A stretch of 11,872 nucleotides of DNA from Marine Group II euryarchaeote MED-G33 (GCA_949538655.1 CATISE010000008.1:1-11872), one strand, 5' to 3'. Numbered from the stretch's first letter, positions 1 to 6,739 are shown. Translations and numbers: made by a program. The notes: a model not told the origin generated them from the letters alone.

Positions 1-849
1 CTACCACACGATGTAGAATTCCATATCATCATGGGAGAAGGTGGACATGATGACCACGATGACCATTCAGGTCACGATGATCATGACGACCACGGTGATG
101 ACCACGATGATGACGAAATGGTCTGCTACGATATGAGCACTCACACTGTTGATGCATCCCACACCACAGAAACTGATTGTGAGGCTGCTGGCCTCATGTG
201 GACTGCTGCAAACAGTGGGCCTGGTGGAGATGATCATGGCGATGAAGAAGACAGCCATGATGACCATGGTGATGAAGATGGTCACGATGATCACGGTGCT
301 GAAGAAGCCTTGGATTACGATCCACACAGTTGGCTTGACCCAATGGCGTTCAACACACAACTGGTTGTTGTCATGGAAAGTCTGATCACTGCATTCCCAA
401 GTGCAGAAGCTGATTTCCGATCCAATGGTGATGCTTACGCTGCACAACTACGAGACTTGGATGATGCCTTCGATGCAGCATTTGGTGAGGGTGGAGTTTG
501 TATGGCTGGAGGTCACGAAAAGACCGTGGCTGCAAATCACAACGCTTACTCCTACATTGCAGTAAGATATGATATCCAATTCGTTACAGTGCACGGACTA
601 GATCCTGAAGGCGAACCATCTCCAGAAGATGTTGCAGAGGTTGTTGAGCACATGAGCGAAGAAGGCATTAATGTTCTATTCGTTGAAGAATACACTGACC
701 AAACAGCGGTTCAGAGTATTGTTGACGAGACAGGTGCGACCGTACAGATTCTCTACACCATGGAAATGGCACCCAGTGACAGTGACGATGATTACATGTC
801 GATGATGAACAAGAATCTTGACAACCTCGTTGCAGGCATGGGATGTTGA
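1..849 (+). CDS. znuA: Zinc ABC transporter substrate-binding protein, ZnuA-like (5' partial)
   Basis: Captures zinc (possibly another divalent metal) outside the membrane and delivers it to the permease encoded downstream. The frame is open from base 1, so the real start, signal peptide and first metal-ligand His lie upstream; the ATG at 31 is only the first internal Met. Numbering from that Met, residues 5-27 and 67-88 are two His/Asp-rich blocks, as in the metal-rich loop of ZnuA proteins. DPHSWLDP (97-104) gives the second ligand, His99. NHNAYSY (169-175) gives the third, His170. FVEEYTD (217-223) carries the acidic ligand site. Cys157 and the C-terminal Cys272 could form the disulfide known in ZnuA. 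Between the His blocks sits an unusual insert with Cys32 and Cys50. The adjacent ABC ATPase and permease support the assignment. The metal is inferred from the His-rich loop. Confidence 0.9.
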   Translation, partial: LPHDVEFHIIMGEGGHDDHDDHSGHDDHDDHGDDHDDDEMVCYDMSTHTVDASHTTETDCEAAGLMWTAANSGPGGDDHGDEEDSHDDHGDEDGHDDHGAEEALDYDPHSWLDPMAFNTQLVVVMESLITAFPSAEADFRSNGDAYAAQLRDLDDAFDAAFGEGGVCMAGGHEKTVAANHNAYSYIAVRYDIQFVTVHGLDPEGEPSPEDVAEVVEHMSEEGINVLFVEEYTDQTAVQSIVDETGATVQILYTMEMAPSDSDDDYMSMMNKNLDNLVAGMGC

Positions 850-865
850 ATCTAAATCTTGGTCG

Positions 866-871
866 TATAAT
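866..871 (+). promoter_or_regulatory. Weak TATA-like box before the small membrane ORF
   Basis: TATAAT lies in the 42-base gap after znuA, centred about 23 bases before the ATG at 892. It could be an internal archaeal promoter, but the SD at 881-886 suggests translation from a longer operon mRNA, so the box may be chance. Confidence 0.2.
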
Positions 872-880
872 CGAATAGAT

Positions 881-886
881 GAGGTG
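881..886 (+). promoter_or_regulatory. Shine-Dalgarno site of the 33-residue ORF
   Basis: GAGGTG matches the complement of the usual 3' end of 16S rRNA and ends five bases before the ATG at 892. This is the main reason to treat the following short frame as a gene. Confidence 0.55.
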
Positions 887-891
887 TCCGG

Positions 892-993
892 ATGAATTTG
901 GTTGATGCTGTACCAGTGTTCTTCGTTGTAGGGGCATTTGTATTGGGTTTTGGCTACTTGGTGAAGGAGTTTGTACTCGCAAGAAGGTCTTGA
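892..993 (+). CDS. 33-residue single-span membrane peptide in the zinc operon
   Basis: A short frame (ATG at 892, TGA at 991-993) between the binding protein and the ATPase. It encodes 33 residues: a short N-terminus (MNLVDAV), a hydrophobic span of about 17 residues (roughly 8-24) rich in Val, Phe, Gly and Leu, and a basic tail ending in ARRS. The positive-inside rule predicts the C-terminus in the cytoplasm. A good SD (GAGGTG, five-base spacing) precedes the ATG. It resembles no family I can name. Its position suggests an accessory or stabilising subunit of the transporter, but that is inference from context only. The alternative is an untranslated spacer with a chance ORF; the SD together with the coherent membrane topology makes that less likely. 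Confidence 0.55.
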   Translation: MNLVDAVPVFFVVGAFVLGFGYLVKEFVLARRS

Positions 994-1009
994 CTAGTGC
1001 ATTCAGAAC

Positions 1010-1022
1010 GTGATTATATCAC
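1010..1022 (+). promoter_or_regulatory. TATA-containing palindrome upstream of znuC
   Basis: GTGAT and ATCAC form a perfect 5-bp inverted repeat around TAT, enclosing TTATAT. The TATA-like core is centred about 40 bases before the preferred GTG start at 1056, so transcription could begin just ahead of the SD. It may be an internal promoter with an overlapping operator, for example for a metal-responsive repressor. No regulator is encoded here, so this is a suggestion only. Confidence 0.25.
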
Positions 1023-1055
1023 CTACCTGAACTGATGCGATGCGGGGGAGTCAGT

Positions 1056-1862
1056 GTGCCAGATGCGTCATTCGGCAAAATCTTGCAGGATTCTCCTATT
1101 CTGAATATCGAGAACCTGTCGGTTAGTCGTTCTGGAAAGGTCATCATCAAAGACATTGATTTGGTGATCGAGAGGGGGGAATTTGTCGGTATCGTGGGTC
1201 CAAATGGCAGTGGGAAGTCTACACTTCTCCTGGCTATTATTGGTGTGTTGAAGTCACAAAATGGCACTATTAGAGTCTATGATAAAAACCCTCTTTCAAG
1301 GAAACTTTATGGAAGAATTGGCTGGGTATCACAAGCCGCCTCAAATCTGCCTACTCACGTACGGATTACGGTTCGTGAATTGGTTCAATTGGGTACGCTA
1401 AATGCCAAAAATATGTTTTCTTTTATGGATAATAATCGTCGTGAACGCGTTACGAAAGCAATCGAAATGGTTGGTTTGGAAGATGTTGCAAATATCGATG
1501 TGGGGCGCCTATCTGGTGGGCAACGGCAACGTGCTGTGATTGCTCGAGCATTGGCGTCTGAAGCAGAATTTATCTTGCTGGATGAGCCATTGGTAGGTAT
1601 TGATCGTGACTCTCGGAACTCTTTGCTGAAATTACTGGATCGATTATGTCATGAAGAAGGAAAAACAATCCTGATGGTGTCTCATGATTTGACTGCGATA
1701 AGGCAAACAGCACACAGGATGATTTTCTTAGAGGAGACCATCCGATTCGATGGACCTACTGAGAATTTTCCTGATTTGGATAAACTTGCCAATTTACGAG
1801 GAATTGAGCCTGTTCACGAACAAGGCTGTTGCCTTGAGGATGATTCAAAGGAGGGAGAATGA
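1056..1862 (+). CDS. znuC: Zinc ABC transporter ATP-binding protein, ZnuC-like
   Basis: Cytoplasmic ATPase that powers metal import through the ZnuB-like permease. Numbered from GTG 1056 (268 aa), it shows Walker A GPNGSGKST (48-56), Q-loop Gln93, signature LSGGQ (152-156), Walker B FILLDEP (172-178) and H-loop His210, so all catalytic elements are intact. The frame also has an ATG at 1035, seven codons earlier. GTG 1056 is preferred because GGGGGAG at 1044-1050 lies five bases before it, whereas nothing SD-like precedes 1035. The short C-terminal extension holds His254 and a Cys pair at 258-259, a possible metal-responsive feature. It lies between the membrane peptide and the permease, and the frame ends one base before the permease's preferred TTG codon. 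Confidence 0.93.
   Translation: MPDASFGKILQDSPILNIENLSVSRSGKVIIKDIDLVIERGEFVGIVGPNGSGKSTLLLAIIGVLKSQNGTIRVYDKNPLSRKLYGRIGWVSQAASNLPTHVRITVRELVQLGTLNAKNMFSFMDNNRRERVTKAIEMVGLEDVANIDVGRLSGGQRQRAVIARALASEAEFILLDEPLVGIDRDSRNSLLKLLDRLCHEEGKTILMVSHDLTAIRQTAHRMIFLEETIRFDGPTENFPDLDKLANLRGIEPVHEQGCCLEDDSKEGE
1850..1857 (+). promoter_or_regulatory. Shine-Dalgarno site deciding the znuB start
   Basis: GGAGGGAG inside the end of znuC is well placed for the TTG at 1864 (nine bases from GGAGG). It lies downstream of the alternative ATG at 1840. The ATG at 1859 is also near it but is out of frame and hits a stop after two codons. Confidence 0.5.
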
Positions 1863-1863
1863 T

Positions 1864-2907
1864 TTGAATGAGGACGAACACCTCCTCTCTGCTAGAGGTT
1901 CACAGAACTGGTTGATAATTGGATTGAGCCTATTTCTACCAATAGGGTTTTGGATTCTAGCCTTTTCATCCTCGGTCGGCGTAATTCTCTTGGGAATTCT
2001 TACCCCCATAATGGAATTGTTTTTACCCATTATCCCTGGTGAAATATTTCCCTATTTCTTTGGTCAAGAGATTAACGGGAAACCAGTTGAAATGTTCCAA
2101 CGAGCGTTGGTTACAGCGATTATCGTTACAATTGTTGCAGGATTCCTAGGCACGTTCCTACTGGTGCAAAATCTAGCATTGATTGGGGATGGTCTGGCCC
2201 ACGTATCATTCGGGGGTGTCGCGGTCGGAATTGTGCTAGGCGCCACGTCTCCATTGTGGTATGCACTGGTATTCAGTATCGCATCAGCTATACTAATTTA
2301 TGAATTACAATCAAGAGGAATTCTCACAGGAGATGCATCGATTGCTATTTTTTTGACAGGGATGCTCGCTTTAGGCCTCGTCGTCTTGCGAATCGGCGAT
2401 ATAGGCATGACTGCGGAAGTGGAAAGTTACCTGTTTGGAAATCTTCTGCTAATCAGTAATGATGACCTTGATGTGATCGCTACAATTTTCCTGATATCAC
2501 TTGTGTTACTTGGATTTCTTCGTTCGGGATTGTTGGCGATTACGATTGATCCAGTATCTGCGAGAGTGCAAGGTATTCCTGTCCGTGGTGTTGGGCTAAT
2601 GTTCGCTGTGATTACTGCATCAGTGGTCGTCAGCATGGTCCAAGTGGTTGGGGCGCTGTTGGTTACCGCTTTGCTGGTAACACCAGCGGCTACGGCACAG
2701 TTGGTTGGTCGCAGTTTTCGTTCTTGTTTACTGTGGACACAATTCTTTGGTTTGAGTTCGGTCTTGGGAGGACTTTACTTTTCGTCAGAAATGGATACGG
2801 GGAGCGGTTCAATGATTGCATTGGTCGCAGCAATTATTTTCGGTGTGGTAGCGATTACCCAGACCGTGGTGAAGTCGTTCACCAAGCCGACAGACAATGT
2901 CAACTGA
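1864..2907 (+). CDS. znuB: Zinc ABC transporter permease, ZnuB-like (ABC-3 family)
   Basis: Membrane-spanning subunit of the metal importer. From TTG 1864 it is 347 aa, with many hydrophobic spans. The ABC-3 family segment GDGLAHVSFGGVAVG (108-122) is the conserved coupling region that contacts the ATPase, and GALLVTALLVTPAATAQ (263-279) is the typical late-helix motif. The family is usually about 260-300 aa. The extra length is an N-terminal extension of about 75 residues with two more hydrophobic stretches (about 15-33 and 38-56). The start is uncertain: TTG 1864 has a strong SD upstream, while ATG 1840 would overlap znuC by 23 bases without a usable SD. The frame is open back to 1750, but that part overlaps znuC and is not needed. 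Confidence 0.9.
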   Translation: MNEDEHLLSARGSQNWLIIGLSLFLPIGFWILAFSSSVGVILLGILTPIMELFLPIIPGEIFPYFFGQEINGKPVEMFQRALVTAIIVTIVAGFLGTFLLVQNLALIGDGLAHVSFGGVAVGIVLGATSPLWYALVFSIASAILIYELQSRGILTGDASIAIFLTGMLALGLVVLRIGDIGMTAEVESYLFGNLLLISNDDLDVIATIFLISLVLLGFLRSGLLAITIDPVSARVQGIPVRGVGLMFAVITASVVVSMVQVVGALLVTALLVTPAATAQLVGRSFRSCLLWTQFFGLSSVLGGLYFSSEMDTGSGSMIALVAAIIFGVVAITQTVVKSFTKPTDNVN

Positions 2908-2948
2908 TACAGCGAACCTTGAAGACGAGTGGTGCACGGCCTTAGACC

Positions 2949-4814
2949 GTGGCAGATGAGTTGTTTGAGGCTGAACTCTTCGATGAAGAGCCCGCTGAGG
3001 AGAAGCGCGAGAAGCGCCAACTCAACGGAGCGATGGGGGCAACTATTGCCATCGTCGTGTTATTCATAGTCCTCGCAGCAACTGTTGGAATGCCACAGGG
3101 CCTGATGGGCAATGATGGATCGAGTAGTAGTCATTGGTTGCCCCCTGTTGAGGAAAGAACTGGAAAAATCTACGACGATAGTGACGTCTTTAGTCGAGTC
3201 TCGTGGAATGGCAGTCACGCGGTTGGCGAAGTTCAATCAATCTTTGTTGAGGTACCTGCAATTACACTCAAGGATGGAGGTGCAGGAGCCACTGGAGATG
3301 CTGAAGTTCACCTCGGACTATGGCTCCCTGTCATCGAAGGTTGCGATTACACTGGAAACATCAGTGAGGAATGTAAGATACCTGTAATCGCCGAAATTGG
3401 CCCTTACTACGATGATGGTGACGTAGATGCCCTGACGCCTGCCGATCGATTGGGGCGATTCCTGATTGAGAATTTTGTTCCACACGGATTTGGGGTAGCC
3501 CAAGTCTCAGTTTTTGGCACTGGTGAATCGAATCATTGTATGGACCTCATGGGCTTAGATGAGCAGGCAGGAATCAAGGCAGCGGTGGATTGGTTGGGTT
3601 CCCAACCTTGGTCAAATGGCAAAGTTGGCGCTATCGGAAAGTCGTATGATGGTTCAACTCCTTGGAATGCCGCTGCGGCCGGTTCAGATTATCTGACAAC
3701 AATTGTACCGATGTCTGGATTGATTGGTTTGCATGAGCTAATGTGGCGGAATGGAAGCATGGAAGCTCGTGGGGCGATTATGCACAACGGCGTGTATGGA
3801 TCGTTCGGCTTGGATGGCGATCTAGAAGATGCGCAAAATGGCTGCGAAGGATACATGGAAGGATACTATGCTGGCCTCGCCGCTTATGCAACCGGAGATG
3901 ATCTTTCTTGGATGAAGAGTGACTATTGGACGGAACGATATTTCCTCGACAGAGCCATGGAAATGTACAACGGTTCCATCTACATCATTCATGGAATGCA
4001 GGATTGGAACGTAGACCCGCACATGGCCTTCCCCACCCACCAGATTGCGATTGACAATGGCTTTGAGGTCAAGGGATTGTATGGACAGTGGATGCACGAT
4101 TATCCCGACCGTCCTGGTGGGCATGATGGAGGCATTGGATTCCCATGGTCTCTGCGCTGGGATTGGGCTGATGACTTACTCGAATGGTTTGACTTCTACC
4201 TACGCGATAATGGGCCGCAACCACGCTTGATTGCAGAAATCCAAGATGACTTGGGTGGATGGAGAGTCGAGGGTACTTATCCACCAATGGACACATACTG
4301 GAATGAGATGACCCTAGACCAATGTGACATAACATCTGGAAGTGATACGGTTACGACAACGAGTCAGACCGTCCTTGATTGTGGAACGATGGAAGAAGAT
4401 TTCAGAATCATTGGAATGCCAACAATTCACATAGGGGCCAGAATGCTTGGAACCAGTGGCCATCTTTTCGTTGAAATGCAGCGCGGGAGTGATGGTTCTC
4501 ACCTTGGCCACGCAGTGATGGATTTACGATTTGCAGATGGCGGTAAAGATGGTGTCGCAGCTTACATCCCCGGTACCACTGTACTAGCGAAAATGGAATT
4601 CTTTGCCATGGATGTAGTTCTGGAGGCCGGTGATAATTTGGTACTTGTAATCACTCAAACTGGGGAAGATTACATCCCAAGTACAGTCAGTACGACTCAA
4701 GTCAATGTATTCCTCGATGATCGAAGTACACTTTCTCTTTCTACTGTAGATCGAACTTGTGATGACTTGTTTTTACCCCCCATGCAAGAGCAATACCCAA
4801 TGTGCATGGATTGA
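2949..4814 (+). CDS. Membrane-anchored S15/CocE-type alpha/beta hydrolase (X-Pro dipeptidyl-peptidase-like)
   Basis: Likely serine hydrolase acting on peptides or acyl esters outside the cytoplasm. From GTG 2949 it has 621 aa. Residues 1-27 are highly charged (cytoplasmic), 28-46 form one transmembrane helix, and a Ser-rich linker leads into the catalytic domain. GKSYDGS (230-236) contains the nucleophile Ser232. HGMQDWNV (348-355) supplies Asp352. WMHDYP (381-386) supplies His383, completing a plausible triad in family order. From about 425 the sequence fits the C-terminal jelly-roll domain (PF08530 type), with Cys459 and later Cys residues that may form disulfides. It begins 41 bases after the permease without a clear SD, so it may be co-transcribed with the zinc genes, but there is no functional reason for a link. 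Whether it is a peptidase or an esterase cannot be told from sequence. Confidence 0.85.
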   Translation: MADELFEAELFDEEPAEEKREKRQLNGAMGATIAIVVLFIVLAATVGMPQGLMGNDGSSSSHWLPPVEERTGKIYDDSDVFSRVSWNGSHAVGEVQSIFVEVPAITLKDGGAGATGDAEVHLGLWLPVIEGCDYTGNISEECKIPVIAEIGPYYDDGDVDALTPADRLGRFLIENFVPHGFGVAQVSVFGTGESNHCMDLMGLDEQAGIKAAVDWLGSQPWSNGKVGAIGKSYDGSTPWNAAAAGSDYLTTIVPMSGLIGLHELMWRNGSMEARGAIMHNGVYGSFGLDGDLEDAQNGCEGYMEGYYAGLAAYATGDDLSWMKSDYWTERYFLDRAMEMYNGSIYIIHGMQDWNVDPHMAFPTHQIAIDNGFEVKGLYGQWMHDYPDRPGGHDGGIGFPWSLRWDWADDLLEWFDFYLRDNGPQPRLIAEIQDDLGGWRVEGTYPPMDTYWNEMTLDQCDITSGSDTVTTTSQTVLDCGTMEEDFRIIGMPTIHIGARMLGTSGHLFVEMQRGSDGSHLGHAVMDLRFADGGKDGVAAYIPGTTVLAKMEFFAMDVVLEAGDNLVLVITQTGEDYIPSTVSTTQVNVFLDDRSTLSLSTVDRTCDDLFLPPMQEQYPMCMD

Positions 4815-4820
4815 GGGAGG

Positions 4821-4868
4821 TGGGCCCCCGCCACGAGGGCGGAAGAACCAAGGTTGACGGGAGGCCCA
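4821..4868. terminator. GC-rich nested hairpin between convergent genes
   Basis: The 63-base gap between the hydrolase and cupredoxin stops holds a perfect stem CCGCC (4828-4832) / GGCGG (4838-4842) with a five-base loop, enclosed by TGGGCC (4821-4826) pairing with GGCCCA (4863-4868). There is no T-tract, so classic archaeal U-rich termination is not evident. It may protect or define both 3' ends. Confidence 0.4.
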
Positions 4869-4877
4869 TGAATTCAA

Positions 4878-5459
4878 TCAGATTTCTCGAGGAATCCTAG
4901 ATCCACGAGGTGTAATCATTCGAAGCGTTTCGATTCGAAGGAAGACAACTGCACCCAATCCAGCAAGCACTACTGATATGATACCAAATCCAGGGACTGT
5001 ATCATCGGGTTTGTCATCCATCGTTGAGGCAGGTGTTGCGGGTGTTCCAGTTCCCACAGTGATTGTTCCACGCATGTCCATTGACACATGGGGCTCACAC
5101 ATGTAGTAAAATGTCATATTTTCAGTGAATGTATGATTGAAATCAACAGTTGTAGCAGCCGGTCCGCTGTAGACTCCAGTCAACTTTCGATTGTTGTCAT
5201 TGGGTCCACCAGTCTCTGCAACATTGTGTTCCATTGACTCATTTTCCCAGACCCAGCAAACTGTTTCTCCAACCTCGATCGATACATCTGTTTGGTTGTA
5301 TGCCATACCTGATGCATCGATACCGATTACGACAGCACAATCATTGGTTTGGTTTTCATTCTGTAAGGTGGTGGATTCAGATTCTTGGGCTGAAGCCATT
5401 CCCACACTACCGATTACTAGCAAGCTCATCATCAACGAAGCAACTACCATTCTGCTCAT
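4878..5459 (-). CDS. Secreted, membrane-anchored cupredoxin (plastocyanin/halocyanin-like)
   Basis: Type 1 copper protein, probably an electron carrier on the outer face of the membrane. From ATG 5459 (193 aa) a signal peptide runs through about residue 24, with ASAQES around the likely cleavage site. The copper ligands follow the halocyanin pattern: His78 in MEHNV, then Cys121, His124 and Met129 in CEPHVSMDMRG. A Thr/Pro/Asp-rich linker leads to VPGFG and a hydrophobic helix (about 156-174), which resembles the PGF-CTERM sorting signal processed by archaeosortase. About 19 further residues rich in Arg follow, longer than the usual short basic end. The frame extends upstream to TTG 5480, but the ATG gives a cleaner signal peptide. 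Divergent from the GST-fold gene; convergent with the hydrolase. Its redox partner is not in the window. Confidence 0.87.
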   Translation of the reverse strand: MSRMVVASLMMSLLVIGSVGMASAQESESTTLQNENQTNDCAVVIGIDASGMAYNQTDVSIEVGETVCWVWENESMEHNVAETGGPNDNNRKLTGVYSGPAATTVDFNHTFTENMTFYYMCEPHVSMDMRGTITVGTGTPATPASTMDDKPDDTVPGFGIISVVLAGLGAVVFLRIETLRMITPRGSRIPREI

Positions 5460-5513
5460 ACCAATCTCTTGTATCCTCAACTACTAAAGGAAGTGTATGT
5501 GACCACAATAGGA

Positions 5514-5529
5514 TAAAATGTATGTTTTA
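5514..5529 (-). promoter_or_regulatory. A/T-rich inverted repeat upstream of the cupredoxin gene
   Basis: TAAAA and TTTTA flank a six-base spacer, about 55-70 bases upstream of the cupredoxin ATG in a 175-base divergent region. On the minus strand it reads as an A/T-rich, TATA-like element. It is a candidate promoter or operator; no transcription start can be read from sequence. Confidence 0.25.
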
Positions 5530-5634
5530 GGCGAGCAGTCACTCATTTATTCTTGATTCCATTGATTCCTCATCGCAGTTTTTTGAAACCATTGAATAGG
5601 TAGTTTCAGAAGATGAACGCGCTGGCAATTGAAC

Positions 5635-6345
5635 ATGAGTATTGTCGGAACGACGGTGATTCCAAAAATGCACATGCTTCATACCTGCCCATTCTGTTGG
5701 AAAGTAAGGAGTATTGCTGAACATCTTGATATCGATTATCAGAAGGTGCAAGTCAACGCAATGAAGACGAAAAAAGAGCTCAGATTCGCAGGAGATTGGG
5801 GAAAAGTTCCAGTTTGGACTGAAGCAAATGGTGAGATCATTGTCGATTCTACTCCCATCATGAAACACATAGATGCGACTTACAATGGTGGTGCTCTCTG
5901 GCAAACAACCGATGAAGCACGCCGTGATCAGTGGATTGAATGGGTCGACACAAAACTGTCGAAGGCGACCGTACCTATTCTCTATGGGAGCCTCTCTTCA
6001 GCGTTGAAAACCACTACTCGAGTTTCAAAACTCGAAACCTTTGGATTCTTTTCCAAACGCCTCTACGCTTGGGCAGGGTTCCCAATCATGTGGGGCATCA
6101 TCGCCAGAACCCGTGTGAAGAAGGATGGTCGAAAGCCCAAACAACTCTGGCATGATTTACTCACAGAGTTTACCGATGAGTTTGGTGGTGCTCCATTCTT
6201 TGGAGGAGAATCTCCTGACCTTGTGGATTTGGCTGCCTTTGGATATATGCGGTCAATTTCCCCGTTCCCTCAATTTTCACAACTTGAAGATCATGAAAAT
6301 GGAATCGCATGGTATAGACGCGTAGAAGGCACACTCAAGGTTTGA
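5635..6345 (+). CDS. GST-fold protein of the mPGES-2 type (glutaredoxin-like N-domain)
   Basis: Thioredoxin-fold/GST protein, probably a thiol-dependent reductase or transferase in the cytoplasm. From ATG 5635 (236 aa) the N-terminal domain has a CPFC motif (18-21), the following KVR, a KVPV segment with the cis-Pro at 59, and DSTPI (71-75), which in this family contact thiol substrate. The C-terminal helical domain ends with APFFGGESPDLVDLAAFG (186-203) and WYRRVE (226-231), closely recalling eukaryotic and bacterial prostaglandin E synthase 2 homologues. The substrate is unknown; prostaglandin synthesis is not implied. TTG 5629 is an alternative start two codons earlier; ATG is preferred. 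No convincing SD. The stop codon is inside the left arm of the 6343-6401 hairpin. Confidence 0.83.
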   Translation: MSIVGTTVIPKMHMLHTCPFCWKVRSIAEHLDIDYQKVQVNAMKTKKELRFAGDWGKVPVWTEANGEIIVDSTPIMKHIDATYNGGALWQTTDEARRDQWIEWVDTKLSKATVPILYGSLSSALKTTTRVSKLETFGFFSKRLYAWAGFPIMWGIIARTRVKKDGRKPKQLWHDLLTEFTDEFGGAPFFGGESPDLVDLAAFGYMRSISPFPQFSQLEDHENGIAWYRRVEGTLKV

Positions 6346-6401
6346 AACGACGGGCTCGCAGTGGGCTGCCGCCTCGCTACCCATGCGACACCCGTGTTTC
6401 A
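6343..6401. terminator. Long imperfect hairpin between convergent genes
   Basis: Outer stem: TGAAAC (6343-6348) plus ACGGG (6350-6354) pair with CCCGT (6391-6395) plus GTTTCA (6396-6401), with one bulged G. Inner stem: CGCA (6357-6360) plus TGGG (6362-6365) pair with CCCA (6380-6383) plus TGCG (6384-6387), again with one bulged G. That is 19 pairs around a 14-base loop. It spans most of the gap and includes the GST-fold stop codon. A bidirectional 3'-end structure or small RNA are the main options. Confidence 0.5.
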
Positions 6402-6420
6402 GAGGGGGCCAATTCGGATA

Positions 6421-6672
6421 TCACTTACTTACGATAGGATTTCCATCCCCGTCTTTGTAATTACCAGTGACGAGCATGATAAGATCGATGAGCCACCAAA
6501 GGCCTAATCCACCGAGCGTGAAAAGTTTTAGCACACCCAGAAGAATTGAACCGGAGTAAAAACGGTCAATACCAAATCCACCTACAACTATAGACAAAAT
6601 TAATGTGATTATCCAGTCTTTTTCAGAGTTCATTTGTACCATTGCCTGAGCTTCCATTGGCTGTGCTTGCAT
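6421..6672 (-). CDS. TM2-domain membrane protein
   Basis: Small integral membrane protein of 83 residues whose cellular role is not established. After a Gln/Ala/Met-rich cytoplasmic start (1-14) come two hydrophobic segments (about 19-38 and 44-68). The TM2 hallmark is present: GGFGIDRFYSG (31-41), an Asp-Arg-Phe-Tyr turn, then LGGLGLWWLIDLI (53-65). TM2 proteins are widespread in bacteria, archaea and eukaryotes and usually cannot be assigned a pathway. ATG 6672 is taken as the start, but Met6, Met11 and Met14 are also possible. No SD is seen; a TATTAA box about 25 bases upstream fits a leaderless mRNA. Tail to tail with the GST-fold gene across the hairpin. Confidence 0.85.
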   Translation of the reverse strand: MQAQPMEAQAMVQMNSEKDWIITLILSIVVGGFGIDRFYSGSILLGVLKLFTLGGLGLWWLIDLIMLVTGNYKDGDGNPIVSK

Positions 6673-6693
6673 GGAATTCGCATTGCATGGTGG

Positions 6694-6699
6694 TTAATA
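6694..6699 (-). promoter_or_regulatory. TATA-like box for the TM2 gene
   Basis: Reads TATTAA on the minus strand, centred about 25 bases before the ATG at 6672, matching a leaderless archaeal promoter. It lies in the 67-base gap after the oxidoreductase gene. Sequence evidence only. Confidence 0.3.
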
Positions 6700-6739
6700 G
6701 GCGAATTGGTAAAGGAATTGGGATAGACCCTCGCGAACG

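Noticed and set aside
46..303. Short tandem DNA repeats that might suggest a CRISPR or satellite
   Set aside because: They are in-frame His/Asp codons of the zinc-binding loop with irregular units and no spacers.
67..447. 126-residue minus-strand frame opposite the His-rich region
   Set aside because: Its Ile/Val-rich sequence is just the reverse complement of His/Asp codon repeats, so the apparent membrane protein is an artefact.
1859..1862. ATGA overlap at the znuC stop
   Set aside because: The ATG opens a frame that stops after two codons and is not in the permease frame.
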